A DNA stretch of 64,000 nucleotides from positions 2,889,001 through 2,953,000 of the forward strand of contig OU696583.1 of the NCBI GenBank assembly GCA_916048095.2, read 5' to 3'. Source of the stretch: Sacculina carcini. Taxonomy: Eukaryota; Arthropoda; Thecostraca; Sacculinidae. The position numbers were made by a program, and so were the translations under genes. This document shows, piece after piece, positions 10,819 to 19,929 of this stretch (its first letter is position 1; each line of letters opens with the position of its first letter). The notes beneath the pieces were generated by a model. The model had not been told where the DNA came from. It did not search any database and saw nothing but the letters and a program-made list of their open reading frames with translations.

Positions 10819-11099
10819 GGCGACTAAGCAAGCACAACAGAACGCCCGCACAGAACACAGTCTTGGCCAACCTGAAGTAACGATGTCAGCGGCGGCAGTG
10901 GAGGCTTGTTCTCTGGCCGGCAGGTAAGTGGACACGGACACAACGTCGGTGCTTCGTAGCAGCACGCGCTCGTAGCTCAGTGTCGGCGTCGACGGTCGCA
11001 GCACGTGCAACAGCAGCAGATCGCGGTCAAACGCCGCCAATTCACCGTCAATCACCGACGGAGACGCTCCGCCACGCAGTAGAAAACGCACCCGTCTGC
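10792..11099 (-). CDS. GEMIN7: Gemin7-like SMN-complex subunit, C-terminal exon
   Basis: Sm-fold exon resembling Gemin7, the SMN-complex subunit that pairs with Gemin6. After the acceptor at 11100-11101 the frame reads GRRVRFLLRGGA, then FDRDLLLLHVL and YERVLLRSTDVVSVSTY, matching in order the family's VSFTLHEG, ANFYVSQLQTP and EALLRCSDIISYTF. LSM10 or another Sm-like protein is the main alternative. Upstream exons and the start codon were not found. The acceptor is preceded by a (TG)n tract. The frame runs past the Sm fold and ends at a TGA inside the tRNA-Val SINE at 10477-10818, so the last nine residues or so derive from the SINE tail. No donor that would avoid this was obvious. Confidence 0.6.
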
Positions 11100-11108
11100 C
11101 TGTGCAGA

Positions 11109-11111
11109 TAT

Positions 11112-11144
<33 letters not shown>
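11109..11144. repeat. CA repeat at the Gemin7-like acceptor
   Basis: Pure CA run ending about 12 bases from the acceptor; reads as (TG)n in sense direction. Confidence 0.85.
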
Positions 11145-11146
<2 letters not shown>

Positions 11147-11184
11147 GGTGAGTTGATGTCTGGAATCACTTAGGAGAGGATATT

Positions 11185-11345
11185 GTAGTAGCTAAAACAT
11201 AGGAACATTAAAAGAAAGACGGGATGGTGTGAAATACAGGGAATTTCAAGGAAGATAGGTTAGAGGGTGGGTTGGAGACAGTACAGTAAGAGCACAGCTC
11301 ATCTCCTGTGGTAAACAAATAGCTGAGTACACACACATACACACA
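11185..11345 (+). mobile_element. LINE 3' end fragment, family X copy 2
   Basis: Short copy of the same 3' end as at 3360-3440: GGAGACAGTACAG, GCACAGCTCATCTCCTG and GAGTACACACAC. No useful frame remains. Confidence 0.5.
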
Positions 11346-12277
11346 CTTACACGTAGATGTGCATGTGTGGATTATAGCACCAACGAGTTCACGTTCTGGT
11401 GGCATATTGCTGAATTGTTACAAATCAATCAGAAGATATTGTCATCATCCCTCGAAATCAAAGAATTACGAATAAACACAATAAACAGTAATACCCAAGC
11501 AAGCAATACAAATGATAGCCGGTTGAATCTACAACATCCGCTCCTAACCGGGGCTGCTGCATTCCTGTGCTCGATCCTGGTTGCTAAGGGGGTGCGATGA
11601 TTTCTGTGAAAACATTGAAGAAAGTGTGTTTACCCTATGCTACATATTTTTCATGGAAAACTTTGTTTAATCATATTAAACACTGCGCGAAGATATATTA
11701 CGTCGTTTGTATTATCTATTTCAAACAGCTAGCGAGAATGCAGGATTTGCGAGAAGTGGCTGCTGATTTGAAAAGGGTGAGAACAATGAAAAAGGTTGAG
11801 AACCACTGCTATATAGGCATCTGAATTCATCGAGAACAGCAGCCCACCAACGAGCGAGTTGAAGGCGCGCAGAAAGTCGAGTCTCAATGTGGCGCAGGCT
11901 AGCTGAGTCTGAGTGCAATCAGTATTCGCAGCAGGACAGTCAGACATGCGTCAAGCAGACACGACACACGACAAGCAATCGCTGAGTGAACCAGTGAAAA
12001 ACCTGCAAATGCAAACGCAAATGAAAAAGCGAAAACGGTTTTATTAGCAACCAGCAAAGCCTCAAAATATATCAGTTTTGTCAAAAAGTGACTAAAATTC
12101 ATTTATTGTCTATGAATAAAAACCCCGTTGCGAAACTCCTAAAACCAATCACTTTTTACAGCTCCTCTCATTTGAAGATGTTTGAGTGTGTACTTTACAA
12201 CGTGTTCAACAGACTACTTGAAACGGAGCGTTACACGCAAACAGGACGAGTTCTCTGGACCGACTATATTCGGATCT

Positions 12278-12814
12278 AGTACAACATTGCCCTATAAACA
12301 TATTAACCACAAACCCTTGTATACTCCCATACTCTACAATAGGGCAATATGTTCACCTCGGCCAGCGTAGTGTCAAAAGGCGTATCAAGTGCGGTGAGTG
12401 CGACTGCGGCTTGTGGCCAATATGATCACTTTCCACCATAGCGTAATTTCAGTGGTTTTACACAACACAAGACATAAGTTTATACATAACAGGTATCTAG
12501 CACCATACATACTGTGTGGTTATTGGCTAGGCTCAGTAATCTAACTTGACGTAACCTGACCTGACCTAGCCAATAACCGTACAGTATGTTAGGTGCTAGC
12601 TACTTGTTGTATAGAAACTCGTGCGTTGTGTTGAAAACCACTGAAATTTCGCTATGGTGAAAAGTGAACATATTGTCCACAAGCCGCAGTCGCATTCACC
12701 GCACTTGATCCGCCTTTGATACTACGTTGGCCGAGGTGAACATATTGCCCTATTGCAGAGTATGGGGATACTCGGGCATTTGTGGCTAATATGTTCATAG
12801 GGCAATATTGTACT
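12278..12814. mobile_element. Palindromic fold-back element
   Basis: 537-base inverted repeat with arms of about 250 bases (12278-12531 and 12565-12814) and a roughly 33-base spacer. Arm ends read AGTACAACATTGCCCTAT and its near complement; AACATATT...CACAA, GGCCAACGTAGTxTCAAA, GCACTTGATxCG and TTATTGGCTAGG pair across. It contains no frame. The flanks (12243-12277 and 12815-13015) match the uninterrupted repeat at 46170-46372 in reverse. Confidence 0.8.
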
Positions 12815-13015
12815 ACTCCCCTATACTCATGCATACAACAAGACACGAGCAAGACATTACAGATAAACATACACACAATATCAAACACGCACAATCACGA
12901 CCAGACACAACACGACACACAGTGAATACACATAGCTGCACAGGACACTGCGCTTCTGGCAGGTACCGCCAGGTGGCGCGAGACGCAGTTACACGTGGCT
13001 CACCACAAACTGTAT
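12815..13015. repeat. Dispersed repeat, right flank of the fold-back element
   Basis: Matches 46170-46340 in inverse orientation, with scattered substitutions (ACACGAGCAAGACATTACAG, GTACCGCCAGGTGGCGCGAG). Function unknown. Confidence 0.65.
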
Positions 13016-13019
13016 AATA

Positions 13020-13900
13020 CGCAAAAGCGCAACCAAGGATAGTTTTTCCCAAATTTCGCCCAAGCGCATCAAAGGTTAACAAGGAACCAATTTTAAGGTG
13101 AAAAAATTGAGTCCAATAGCGAACCAAAGGGAGCATATTCCGAGTAATCATATGTGGAAACATCTGATCTGAATCTGACCAATTCTGACCAAATCTGGGA
13201 AATTGTTCAACTGGAATAATGTTGACTACTATATGGAGAAGACATCTGACCCCTGATTTACTTGTCAATCGATTGCAGGAACAATCGTCTATACAGTTGC
13301 ATACACACTCTCGAGAAGCTCAGTTGCTTAGGCGTCGAAGTCTCGTATAAAAGATGCGCTGTTCGAATCTTATGAGCCCGGTTGGCTCATCAACTCCTCC
13401 ACGTGAGTCAACCGGGCGTAGATGGGCTCATAAAAGAGCATACATTACAGGCTGGTGTACGCTTAGAATGACAACGACTATAACAGTGGAATAAATAAAA
13501 CAAGAAAGCACTAACATTAAACTAAATAGTATATATTCGAATAATAAAACGGCAATCTCGAGGCATCAATGAATGTAATGAATGCACCTATGCAAGTCTA
13601 TGTGACACAAAAATGACGATACAATTTTATTTAGTATTTGTATTTTGCCAAACTCAATGACAAAACATTTGCAACAACAAACAGTAATCACAATCAGTAA
13701 AATCACAGCAATTAAAAATATACATTTGACAGCGGCTCACCAAGAGCTGTGCTTATTTTCAGTGAGCCCCCTGAATCAAACAAAACAATAAGAAACAAAT
13801 GAAAACAGACTACACAAACATATGAAATAACGTAAATACGAAGTTTAAATTATTGAGCAGTTGATCGCATCTCGCTATTAGAATTATATTTAATTTTGGA
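13020..13900. other. No gene seen
   Basis: AT-rich; a short inverted arrangement GAGCCCGGTTGGCTCA...TGAGTCAACCGGGC lies near 13373-13420. Nothing else recognised. Confidence 0.4.
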
Positions 13901-13920
13901 GAGCTGAGTCATTTTTTCTA

Positions 13921-14321
13921 AAAATTTAATAGGCAGGTTTTTATGCCCTTCTGAATATTATTCCAAATTTTCACTCCCGCCACACTTAAGGTGAATTGCC
14001 TGATTATGGTGCTCGGAAAAGGTTGATCAAATATTTCCGGATGTCTTTTATTTGTGTTGAATGTTAAATGTATGTTAGTAGGCAATAATTTCTTATGCAC
14101 CCGGTACATGAACACTGCCGTGTTTAGCTTTACCATATTATCAACGATCCTTGTAAACTATTTCTGAGTTGTGATTAGCTTTGTCAGTCTGGTTTTATAC
14201 GTCGACCTGCAAATTTCATTGCAAAAACTCATGTGTGGCTTGACTAGGCTGTTATAAAATGTGAGGCACACTTTGTCACCTATGAAGTGTCTGAGTTTGA
14301 GCATTGCGTACGATATTTTGG
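13921..14321 (-). mobile_element. LINE C fragment, 3' part
   Basis: Minus-strand frames give KISYAMLKLRHFIGDKV then CLTFYNSLVKPHMSFCN (14210-14321) and KLLPTNIHLTF, IRQFTLSVAGVKIWNNIQ (13921-14136), the RT thumb and C-terminal region of a Jockey/CR1-like element. Interrupted at 14322 by another LINE; the next upstream part is at 17376-17600. Confidence 0.65.
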
Positions 14322-14458
14322 TTATTATTATTATTATTAACGTTTATTTGTATAGCGCACATTAAAACACACGCGCGAAAAGAGAAATCTTGGTGCAAAA
14401 ATATAAACAAATATGTAAGACACGCCGCTTAGGGAAAACAAACATGCGGACAATACAC

Positions 14459-14536
14459 ACACCCACAAGCACACACACTCACACAAACACACACACACAC
14501 ACACACGCACACAAACATACTCATGCACACACACCG
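14459..14536. repeat. CA repeat in LINE 3' region
   Basis: Imperfect CA repeat inside the LINE's 3' untranslated part. Confidence 0.7.
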
Positions 14537-14628
14537 CCAAATTGAAACATGGCAGTAAGAAAGAGCATAAAAAACAACAAGAAAACTTCTAGTAAATATA
14601 TCACGCGAGACGGGTACGGTATGACAGC

Positions 14629-16635
14629 TCAGAGCGAAGCGTAAGGAGTAAGAGAGTGAGAGTCATGATCAAAAGATTTATCAAAGAGATGATTGCGCAG
14701 AGAAGAGGAAAACGATGATAAGGATGTGGAGGAGATAACATGGGAGGGAAGAGAGTTGTACAAACGTGGAGCATAGAAAGGGAAGGATTTACTAGACCAG
14801 GTAGATTCATTGAGGGCTCGTGGACAAGATAAAGGAAGAGGATGACGGGAAAGAAAGTTATTAGAGAGTGTAAGAAGCTGCGAGAGGTATGTAGGTTGCC
14901 GAGGGTCATGCAAAAGTTTATAAACAAGACAGCAAATTTTAAAGTGGATGCGAGGGATGATCGGAAGCCATCGAAGATTGTAGAGATAGGGTGAGGTATG
15001 ACGAAAGTGGGAAGGAGAAAACACGAAACGACAAGATTTATTAATGACATGTTGCAGGATTTTCAGAGTGGAGCGAGGTACATGGAAATATAAAGAATTA
15101 CAGTAGTTGATTCTTGAAAAGATGAAACAATGAATCAGTTTAATAGCTGAGGGACGGTCGAGAAAAGGGCGGATAGGATATAGCGAACGTAGAATGAGAT
15201 GACAAGTGCGAGCAACAGCAGAAATATTTGCAGAAAAAGAAAGTGAGGAATCAAGAATGACTCCGAGATCGCGAACACTTTGAGATAGGGGTAAAGGGAG
15301 CAGCGGAGGTGTTAAGCGAGGAGGATGTAGAATGAAGAATTCTGATTTGGAAGTGTTAAGAAGGAGACTGCGAGAGGCACACCAGGAAGAAATATCAGAG
15401 ATAATGTCTGATAAGAACGAAACATGGGGGAAGGGAAGAGGAATAATTATTTGTATATCGTCTGCGTAGACGTGGAACTGGACAGAATAGCGATGGAGAA
15501 TAGGACATAGAGAAGACATGTACAGATTGAAGAGAAGCGGGGCTAGAATAGAACCTTGTGGCACACCGGAAAGTAGAGGAGTTTGCTTAGAAGTAGTGGA
15601 ATTGAATTGCACCGAGTAGGAACGATCAGTAAGATAAGAATGTAGAAGAGAGAGCGCTGAAGAGGACACACCAAGAAAGGAGAGATCTCTGATTAAAATT
15701 GAATGGTCAACTAAGTCAAAGGCTGCTGACAGATCAAGGAGGATAAGCAGAGCAGATTTACCGAATGAAAAATGAGAAAAAACAGTAGTAGTAACGGAGG
15801 TTAGGACAGATTCAGTAGAGTGAGCAGACTTGAAACCCGATTGGAAGGGGTCAAGGGATTTGTTGATGAATGGCGCAAGTTGAGAATACATAGCAGACTC
15901 GAGGAGTTTAGAGGGAAAGTTGAGTAGAGAAATAGGACGGTAACTGCTACATAGCGAGGGATCGAGGGAAGGTTTTTTGAGTATCGGAAGGATGACTGCA
16001 TGCTTCTCAGGAAAAAATACACCATGTAGGAAAGAGCTATTGATTAAATGCAATATAAAGGGAACCAGGAGCAAAATAGAGTCTGATAGGGCACGAAAAT
16101 TTATGGGGTCCGCAGGGGAAAGCGAAATGTTTGTTGTAGAAATGATAGTGATGATATCAGGAAGCTCTAGATGAGAAAAGTGAGTAAAATGATCGTGGGA
16201 TTTAGTGTGAGTCAAGCGGGAGTTAGGAGAAGAAATACTAGAAATGGCAATTTGGATTTTATCGGAAAAAAATACAGCAAGGTCGGAGGCAGAGAGAGAA
16301 GACGAAAGGCTTGGGTTTTGCAGGCCACTCAATGAGTTAAGCGAGGACCACAGAGATTTAGGACAGCGAGAGAGTGACGATAATTGAGATTTGAAGTAGG
16401 ATTGTTTAGCAGAGTATAGGGCAGATATATACAAAGAGCGAGATGAGCAGAAGGATGACCACGTAGCAGTAGTGCAACAGCGTTTCCACACACGCTCGTG
16501 GTAGCGTTGGGCGCGTTTGAGAGAGATTAGTTCGCGATTAAACCAAGGAGGAAGATTGGAGCGATTGGAGGATGAGCATAGTGGAAATATGGCTTCGTTG
16601 ATAGAAGACATAACCTTGAAAAAAGAAGAGTACAA
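14629..16635 (-). CDS. LINE reverse transcriptase frame, open 668 codons
   Basis: Continuous RT domain: LPILKKPSLDPSLCSSYRPI, LLDLSAAFDLVDHSIL, LSGVPQGSILAPLLFNLYMS and the catalytic YADD (FHVYADDIQ), ending with the typical LPSHV...FSSSLRNHLF tail. Unusually intact for this window, so a rather young copy, but the endonuclease part upstream is in a different frame, so the full polyprotein is broken. Confidence 0.85.
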   Translation of the reverse strand: MYSSFFKVMSSINEAIFPLCSSSNRSNLPPWFNRELISLKRAQRYHERVWKRCCTTATWSSFCSSRSLYISALYSAKQSYFKSQLSSLSRCPKSLWSSLNSLSGLQNPSLSSSLSASDLAVFFSDKIQIAISSISSPNSRLTHTKSHDHFTHFSHLELPDIITIISTTNISLSPADPINFRALSDSILLLVPFILHLINSSFLHGVFFPEKHAVILPILKKPSLDPSLCSSYRPISLLNFPSKLLESAMYSQLAPFINKSLDPFQSGFKSAHSTESVLTSVTTTVFSHFSFGKSALLILLDLSAAFDLVDHSILIRDLSFLGVSSSALSLLHSYLTDRSYSVQFNSTTSKQTPLLSGVPQGSILAPLLFNLYMSSLCPILHRYSVQFHVYADDIQIIIPLPFPHVSFLSDIISDISSWCASRSLLLNTSKSEFFILHPPRLTPPLLPLPLSQSVRDLGVILDSSLSFSANISAVARTCHLILRSLYPIRPFLDRPSAIKLIHCFIFSRINYCNSLYFHVPRSTLKILQHVINKSCRFVFSPSHFRHTSPYLYNLRWLPIIPRIHFKICCLVYKLLHDPRQPTYLSQLLTLSNNFLSRHPLPLSCPRALNESTWSSKSFPFYAPRLYNSLPSHVISSTSLSSFSSSLRNHLFDKSFDHDSHSLTPYASL

Positions 16636-17048
16636 TTGGGTAGGGGAAGAGAGTGAAATTGAGTTGAGGGAAGCATGTGAGAGAATAAAGTTGAGAAGAG
16701 GTGAGGGTCAAAATTTTTGTAATTTCTGTACGATCTGGGGGGAGAAATACGTGGTTTGGGAAAGGGAAGATTGAAAGTGAGGAGACTGTGGTCAGAAGTA
16801 ATGGTATCTGGGGGAAATACAAGAACATCCGGAGGGGTTAGGTCGGATGCTAGAACTGGAGATGGAAAAAGAACAAGATCAAGGGTGTGACCGGAGATGT
16901 GAGTCGGTGAGGTAACAGGCGAGTACAGACCGTAAGTTTGGATCATAGACAGGAATTGAGAGCAATAAGGATTTCGGGAAGGTTGATCGACCCAGAAATT
17001 AAAATCTCCAACTATAAGAAAACGACTGGAGAAGGACGCGAGAAGCAC
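16527..17048 (-). pseudogene. LINE endonuclease fragment, frameshifted from RT
   Basis: Contains FLIVGDFNFWVDQP, GHTLDLVL and SDHSLLTF, the last third of an AP-type endonuclease. The N-terminal part is missing (5' truncation). Homologous reading passes from this frame to the RT frame around 16600-16680, a one-base shift. Confidence 0.75.
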
Positions 17049-17375
17049 ATCAAGTAACAGAGGAAATTCGGTAAGAAATAATGACGTAGTTCCCGGATGA
17101 TTGACGGTGCTTTGATTTGGTTACGGTGGTTACGGTGCTAGCTTTTTTGTTACGGTGCTTATATGATGTATCCAAGTGAAGTGATATTGTTGTTGTTATT
17201 TCTGTTAGTGATTGGCATCATTGATCTGGCGATTGATTGCGATTGTTTACATGCTTTATAAATGTGTGTTCTGTGTGATTTTATAAGCGCGGTTTGTAGC
17301 TGTGTGCGCTGTCTTCTGAGTTAATAAAAACCTATCCTCAGGCAGTGAGTGTTTGTATTGAGGCATTAGATACCA

Positions 17376-17600
17376 CCACACCAAGATAGGTTTTGATCAA
17401 TAGTCGCCCCCATGAATTTGATCGTTTCGGTTTTTTGAACGAATGAACCGCCAATTTTGATGCACATTTTATCTTGGTTCTTTTTTTGTTTGATTGTTGA
17501 ATATCATGTAGTGGGTTTTTATATTCAGTACCAGTCTGTTCTCATCGAGCCAACATTTCAACGAATCCAGGTCTGAATGCACTCATTTTAATGATATAAA
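17376..17600 (-). mobile_element. LINE C fragment, upstream part
   Basis: Minus strand encodes LDENRLVLNIKTHYMIFNNQ and KFMGATIDQNLSW with stops, the region just after the RT active site. The reading resumes at 14321 (KISYAML), which marks the inserted block as foreign. Confidence 0.6.
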
Positions 17601-17736
17601 CTTTCACAAACAAAGCATCGCACAAAGTCTAGTTATGACGGATTTTCACGTCGAAAGAGTAACACGCTGCAGTTTGACAATCAAGCTGGAAAAAATGAAA
17701 AACTCATCTGAAGAAAAAGACCCAAAGCACGATTCA

Positions 17737-18588
17737 TTATTCCTTAGAATTCAGACACTTTCGAATGAATGGCAGAGCGTCGGACACCTTAGCAAACACA
17801 CCAGGATAATACCAATGAGGAGAATCGCCGAACTTCCAGTTGTATACTCCGATGATCGTCTTTCTACGATGACTTGATGATGATACAACCAGGGGTCCTC
17901 CAGAATCTCCACTGGCCCCGCCAACAGCTCCCTTTCTAACTGTTCTGGTGCACAAATTCGATTGAACATCGAAGAATTCCGACAGTTTCAATTTTAGACA
18001 TACTTGGTTGTCCAATACTTTGTACGGTATTTCTTTGAGGTAATCAGATCTGGAGGAGCGTGGACCATCCCTGCCGACGCCGACGAGAGAAGCCTCCGTT
18101 CCAACACTATCGAAATCCCCGTTGCAGAGTCGACCTGGGTGAACTCGTTTCGAATAGCTCACTCGCCGCTTTAAAGTAATAACTACTACGTCGTGTTTAG
18201 CCGAATATCCCGGAGGAAGCTCTGGAAAATCAGGATGAATAATGAACTTGTCGGCTTTATATCTTCTCCTCTGCCTTCCTCCCTCCGGTTTCAGACTATC
18301 TAACTGGACATAGTAATGCGCAGGGTTATCATATTTAACACAATGAGCCGCACTCAATATATGACGTCGTCCAATCAGTGATCCTCCACAGAATCCTCTA
18401 TCTTTTGTAGAGCCAATGTAGGCCATGAAGGGATAACTGCCCAGTCTCACACGAGTTCCTCCATAAATGCTGCTAGAACGTTGGTCAGTGATGTTTCCTG
18501 TCATAGAAGGCTGCCGTACATTCAATGCCAGAACATCTGGTAAAACCCAGATGTGAAGAGTAACACACAACACAACTGACAGCTTCAT
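17737..18588 (-). CDS. Secreted S1A serine protease, paralogue 1
   Basis: Intronless 283-residue trypsin-fold protein. Residues 1-21 form a signal peptide (MKLSVVLCVTLHIWVLPDVLA), followed by a short pro-region with an N-glycosylation sequon (NIT) and IYGG at 41-44 as the usual mature N-terminus. The triad is intact: His82 in SAAHC, Asp133 in KHDVVV, Ser229 in SGDSGGPL. The Cys42-Cys58 pair is present (CGGSL...AAHC), but the family's Cys191-Cys220 pair is missing, and the position equivalent to residue 189 is Gly, so trypsin-like specificity is unlikely. The residue before IYGG is Ser, not Arg/Lys. The frame stays open upstream to 18732, but MKLS is chosen because it begins the signal peptide in all five paralogues and lies just below a TATA box. 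Confidence 0.88.
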   Translation of the reverse strand: MKLSVVLCVTLHIWVLPDVLALNVRQPSMTGNITDQRSSSIYGGTRVRLGSYPFMAYIGSTKDRGFCGGSLIGRRHILSAAHCVKYDNPAHYYVQLDSLKPEGGRQRRRYKADKFIIHPDFPELPPGYSAKHDVVVITLKRRVSYSKRVHPGRLCNGDFDSVGTEASLVGVGRDGPRSSRSDYLKEIPYKVLDNQVCLKLKLSEFFDVQSNLCTRTVRKGAVGGASGDSGGPLVVSSSSHRRKTIIGVYNWKFGDSPHWYYPGVFAKVSDALPFIRKCLNSKE

Positions 18589-18620
18589 TGTGACTGATTG
18601 ATGACCAACAGTACGGAGGA

Positions 18621-18628
18621 CTTTTATA
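18621..18628 (-). promoter_or_regulatory. TATA box of protease paralogue 1
   Basis: TATAAAAG on the minus strand, 33 bases before the ATG, followed by a CTGTTGGTCATC stretch. The same arrangement precedes all five paralogues. With the usual 25-30 base TATA-to-start spacing, the 5'UTR would be only about ten bases. Confidence 0.65.
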
Positions 18629-18739
18629 GACGCAAATCCCGATTTACAAGAGTGGTTGCTGACAAAACCACTTTTAAACGTGCATAACTTAAAATCAATG
18701 AGGATGTAAATATATGTGCATGTATAAGACATTAGTTAA

Positions 18740-19850
18740 ACACAACGCATTGAGTCGATTAAAGGTGAAATAAATGGCGCAGCAAGATATCACCGGACAA
18801 CGCCCTGCTACCTGGTGAATCAGCCAACAAGTGGAGTATTACGTGGAAACTAACTGTGACTTTCTACACGGCCTTGTAAAATGATGTCCCTCAAATCATT
18901 CGACGCACGAAAAGCTTACGTGGAAAAGTATACAAATCGAGATTTCACACCTCAAAAATGTCACCAAAACCGAGTCCCAAAATGATTTTCACACATGATA
19001 TACTGTTTATTATAATAATCTAAAAAACGACTAGCGACATGAAAGAGCACACTTTACACAAATATACGAGTTGAAAAACAGAAAAATGTTGTCTGGCTAT
19101 AGATCAACAAAACAAAAACAAAAAATGCTTAGGAAAAAAGAACCTAGCTACATCAGGGTAAATTAAATAAGCATTGGTCAAGATACGAATTCATTCAGCA
19201 GAATGCGAGGTACGAAACCCTGACTGCTAGGAATAAGGAGGTTGACTGATATAAGGATAGCGTGTAGCCAAATTACAGATGAAACCACATTGAGCGTAAG
19301 AGCATCAAACGTACCAGTCGGAGTAGAAATTTAAATGCAATAGATACCCAATAACAGTTAACAGTGCAGGACGCACCAGCACCCACCATTCCCTAGATAA
19401 TAGCTGAACCAGAGCTCGGCAGCTTGCTTCATGGTCAGTATACTTCACCAGGACGTGTCGTAAGAAGAGAAGTGCACCGCACACAGGCTGTTCGTATGAG
19501 AAAATAGAGGTGGATACTAGGTATGTGTCCAATACGAAGTCGCTGCAATTCAGTGCCAAATGCCAGGCTTCACTGATCCTTCACTGATCTAAGCGTTTTG
19601 ACTCATGAGGTAAAACTCACCACCGTTATACGATTAATGAAAAATAAAAGATTATGTTAGGAAAAACAGAATATTTTGAGGCCAATAGGAGGCCAAACTA
19701 CGAAAAAATTAAGTCAATTCTGAATATATTTCGCATGTGAACACTGGATGATGTCATGGCCAAATTACTTAACAGAAAAGTACACCATGAGTGATGAGTG
19801 GAATCATTGTAATGTATGTACGTGTATGTGTGGGTGTGTGTTCACCTAGT
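18740..19850. other. Upstream side of protease paralogue 1
   Basis: 19465-19520 (CCGCACACAGGCTGTT and following) is homologous to 26225-26275 upstream of paralogue 4, so intergenic pieces were duplicated with the genes. No functional frame recognised. Confidence 0.4.
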
Positions 19851-19929
19851 TTAGGGGTTCTTAACTGGTGGTGCTCGGACCCTCTCCAGGTCCAGGTCCA
19901 AGTAGATAAATGAAATCCTAATATATTTC

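Larger units (their letters stand above)
14322..17375 (-). mobile_element. L2/CR1-like LINE, 3-kb copy nested in LINE C
   Basis: Non-LTR retrotransposon with an endonuclease C-terminal piece, a long RT frame and a 3' end made of ATT repeats (14322-14340), as in L2/CR1-group elements with microsatellite tails. 17050-17375 is less clear: it contains AATAAAAACC and a CCACCACA edge and could be the 5' region of the LINE or a piece of another repeat. Confidence 0.75.

Noticed and set aside
17090..17390. Solo LTR (AATAAAAACC followed by a CCACCACA edge)
   Set aside because: No matching TG start or target duplication could be defined; it may be the 5' region of the nested LINE.
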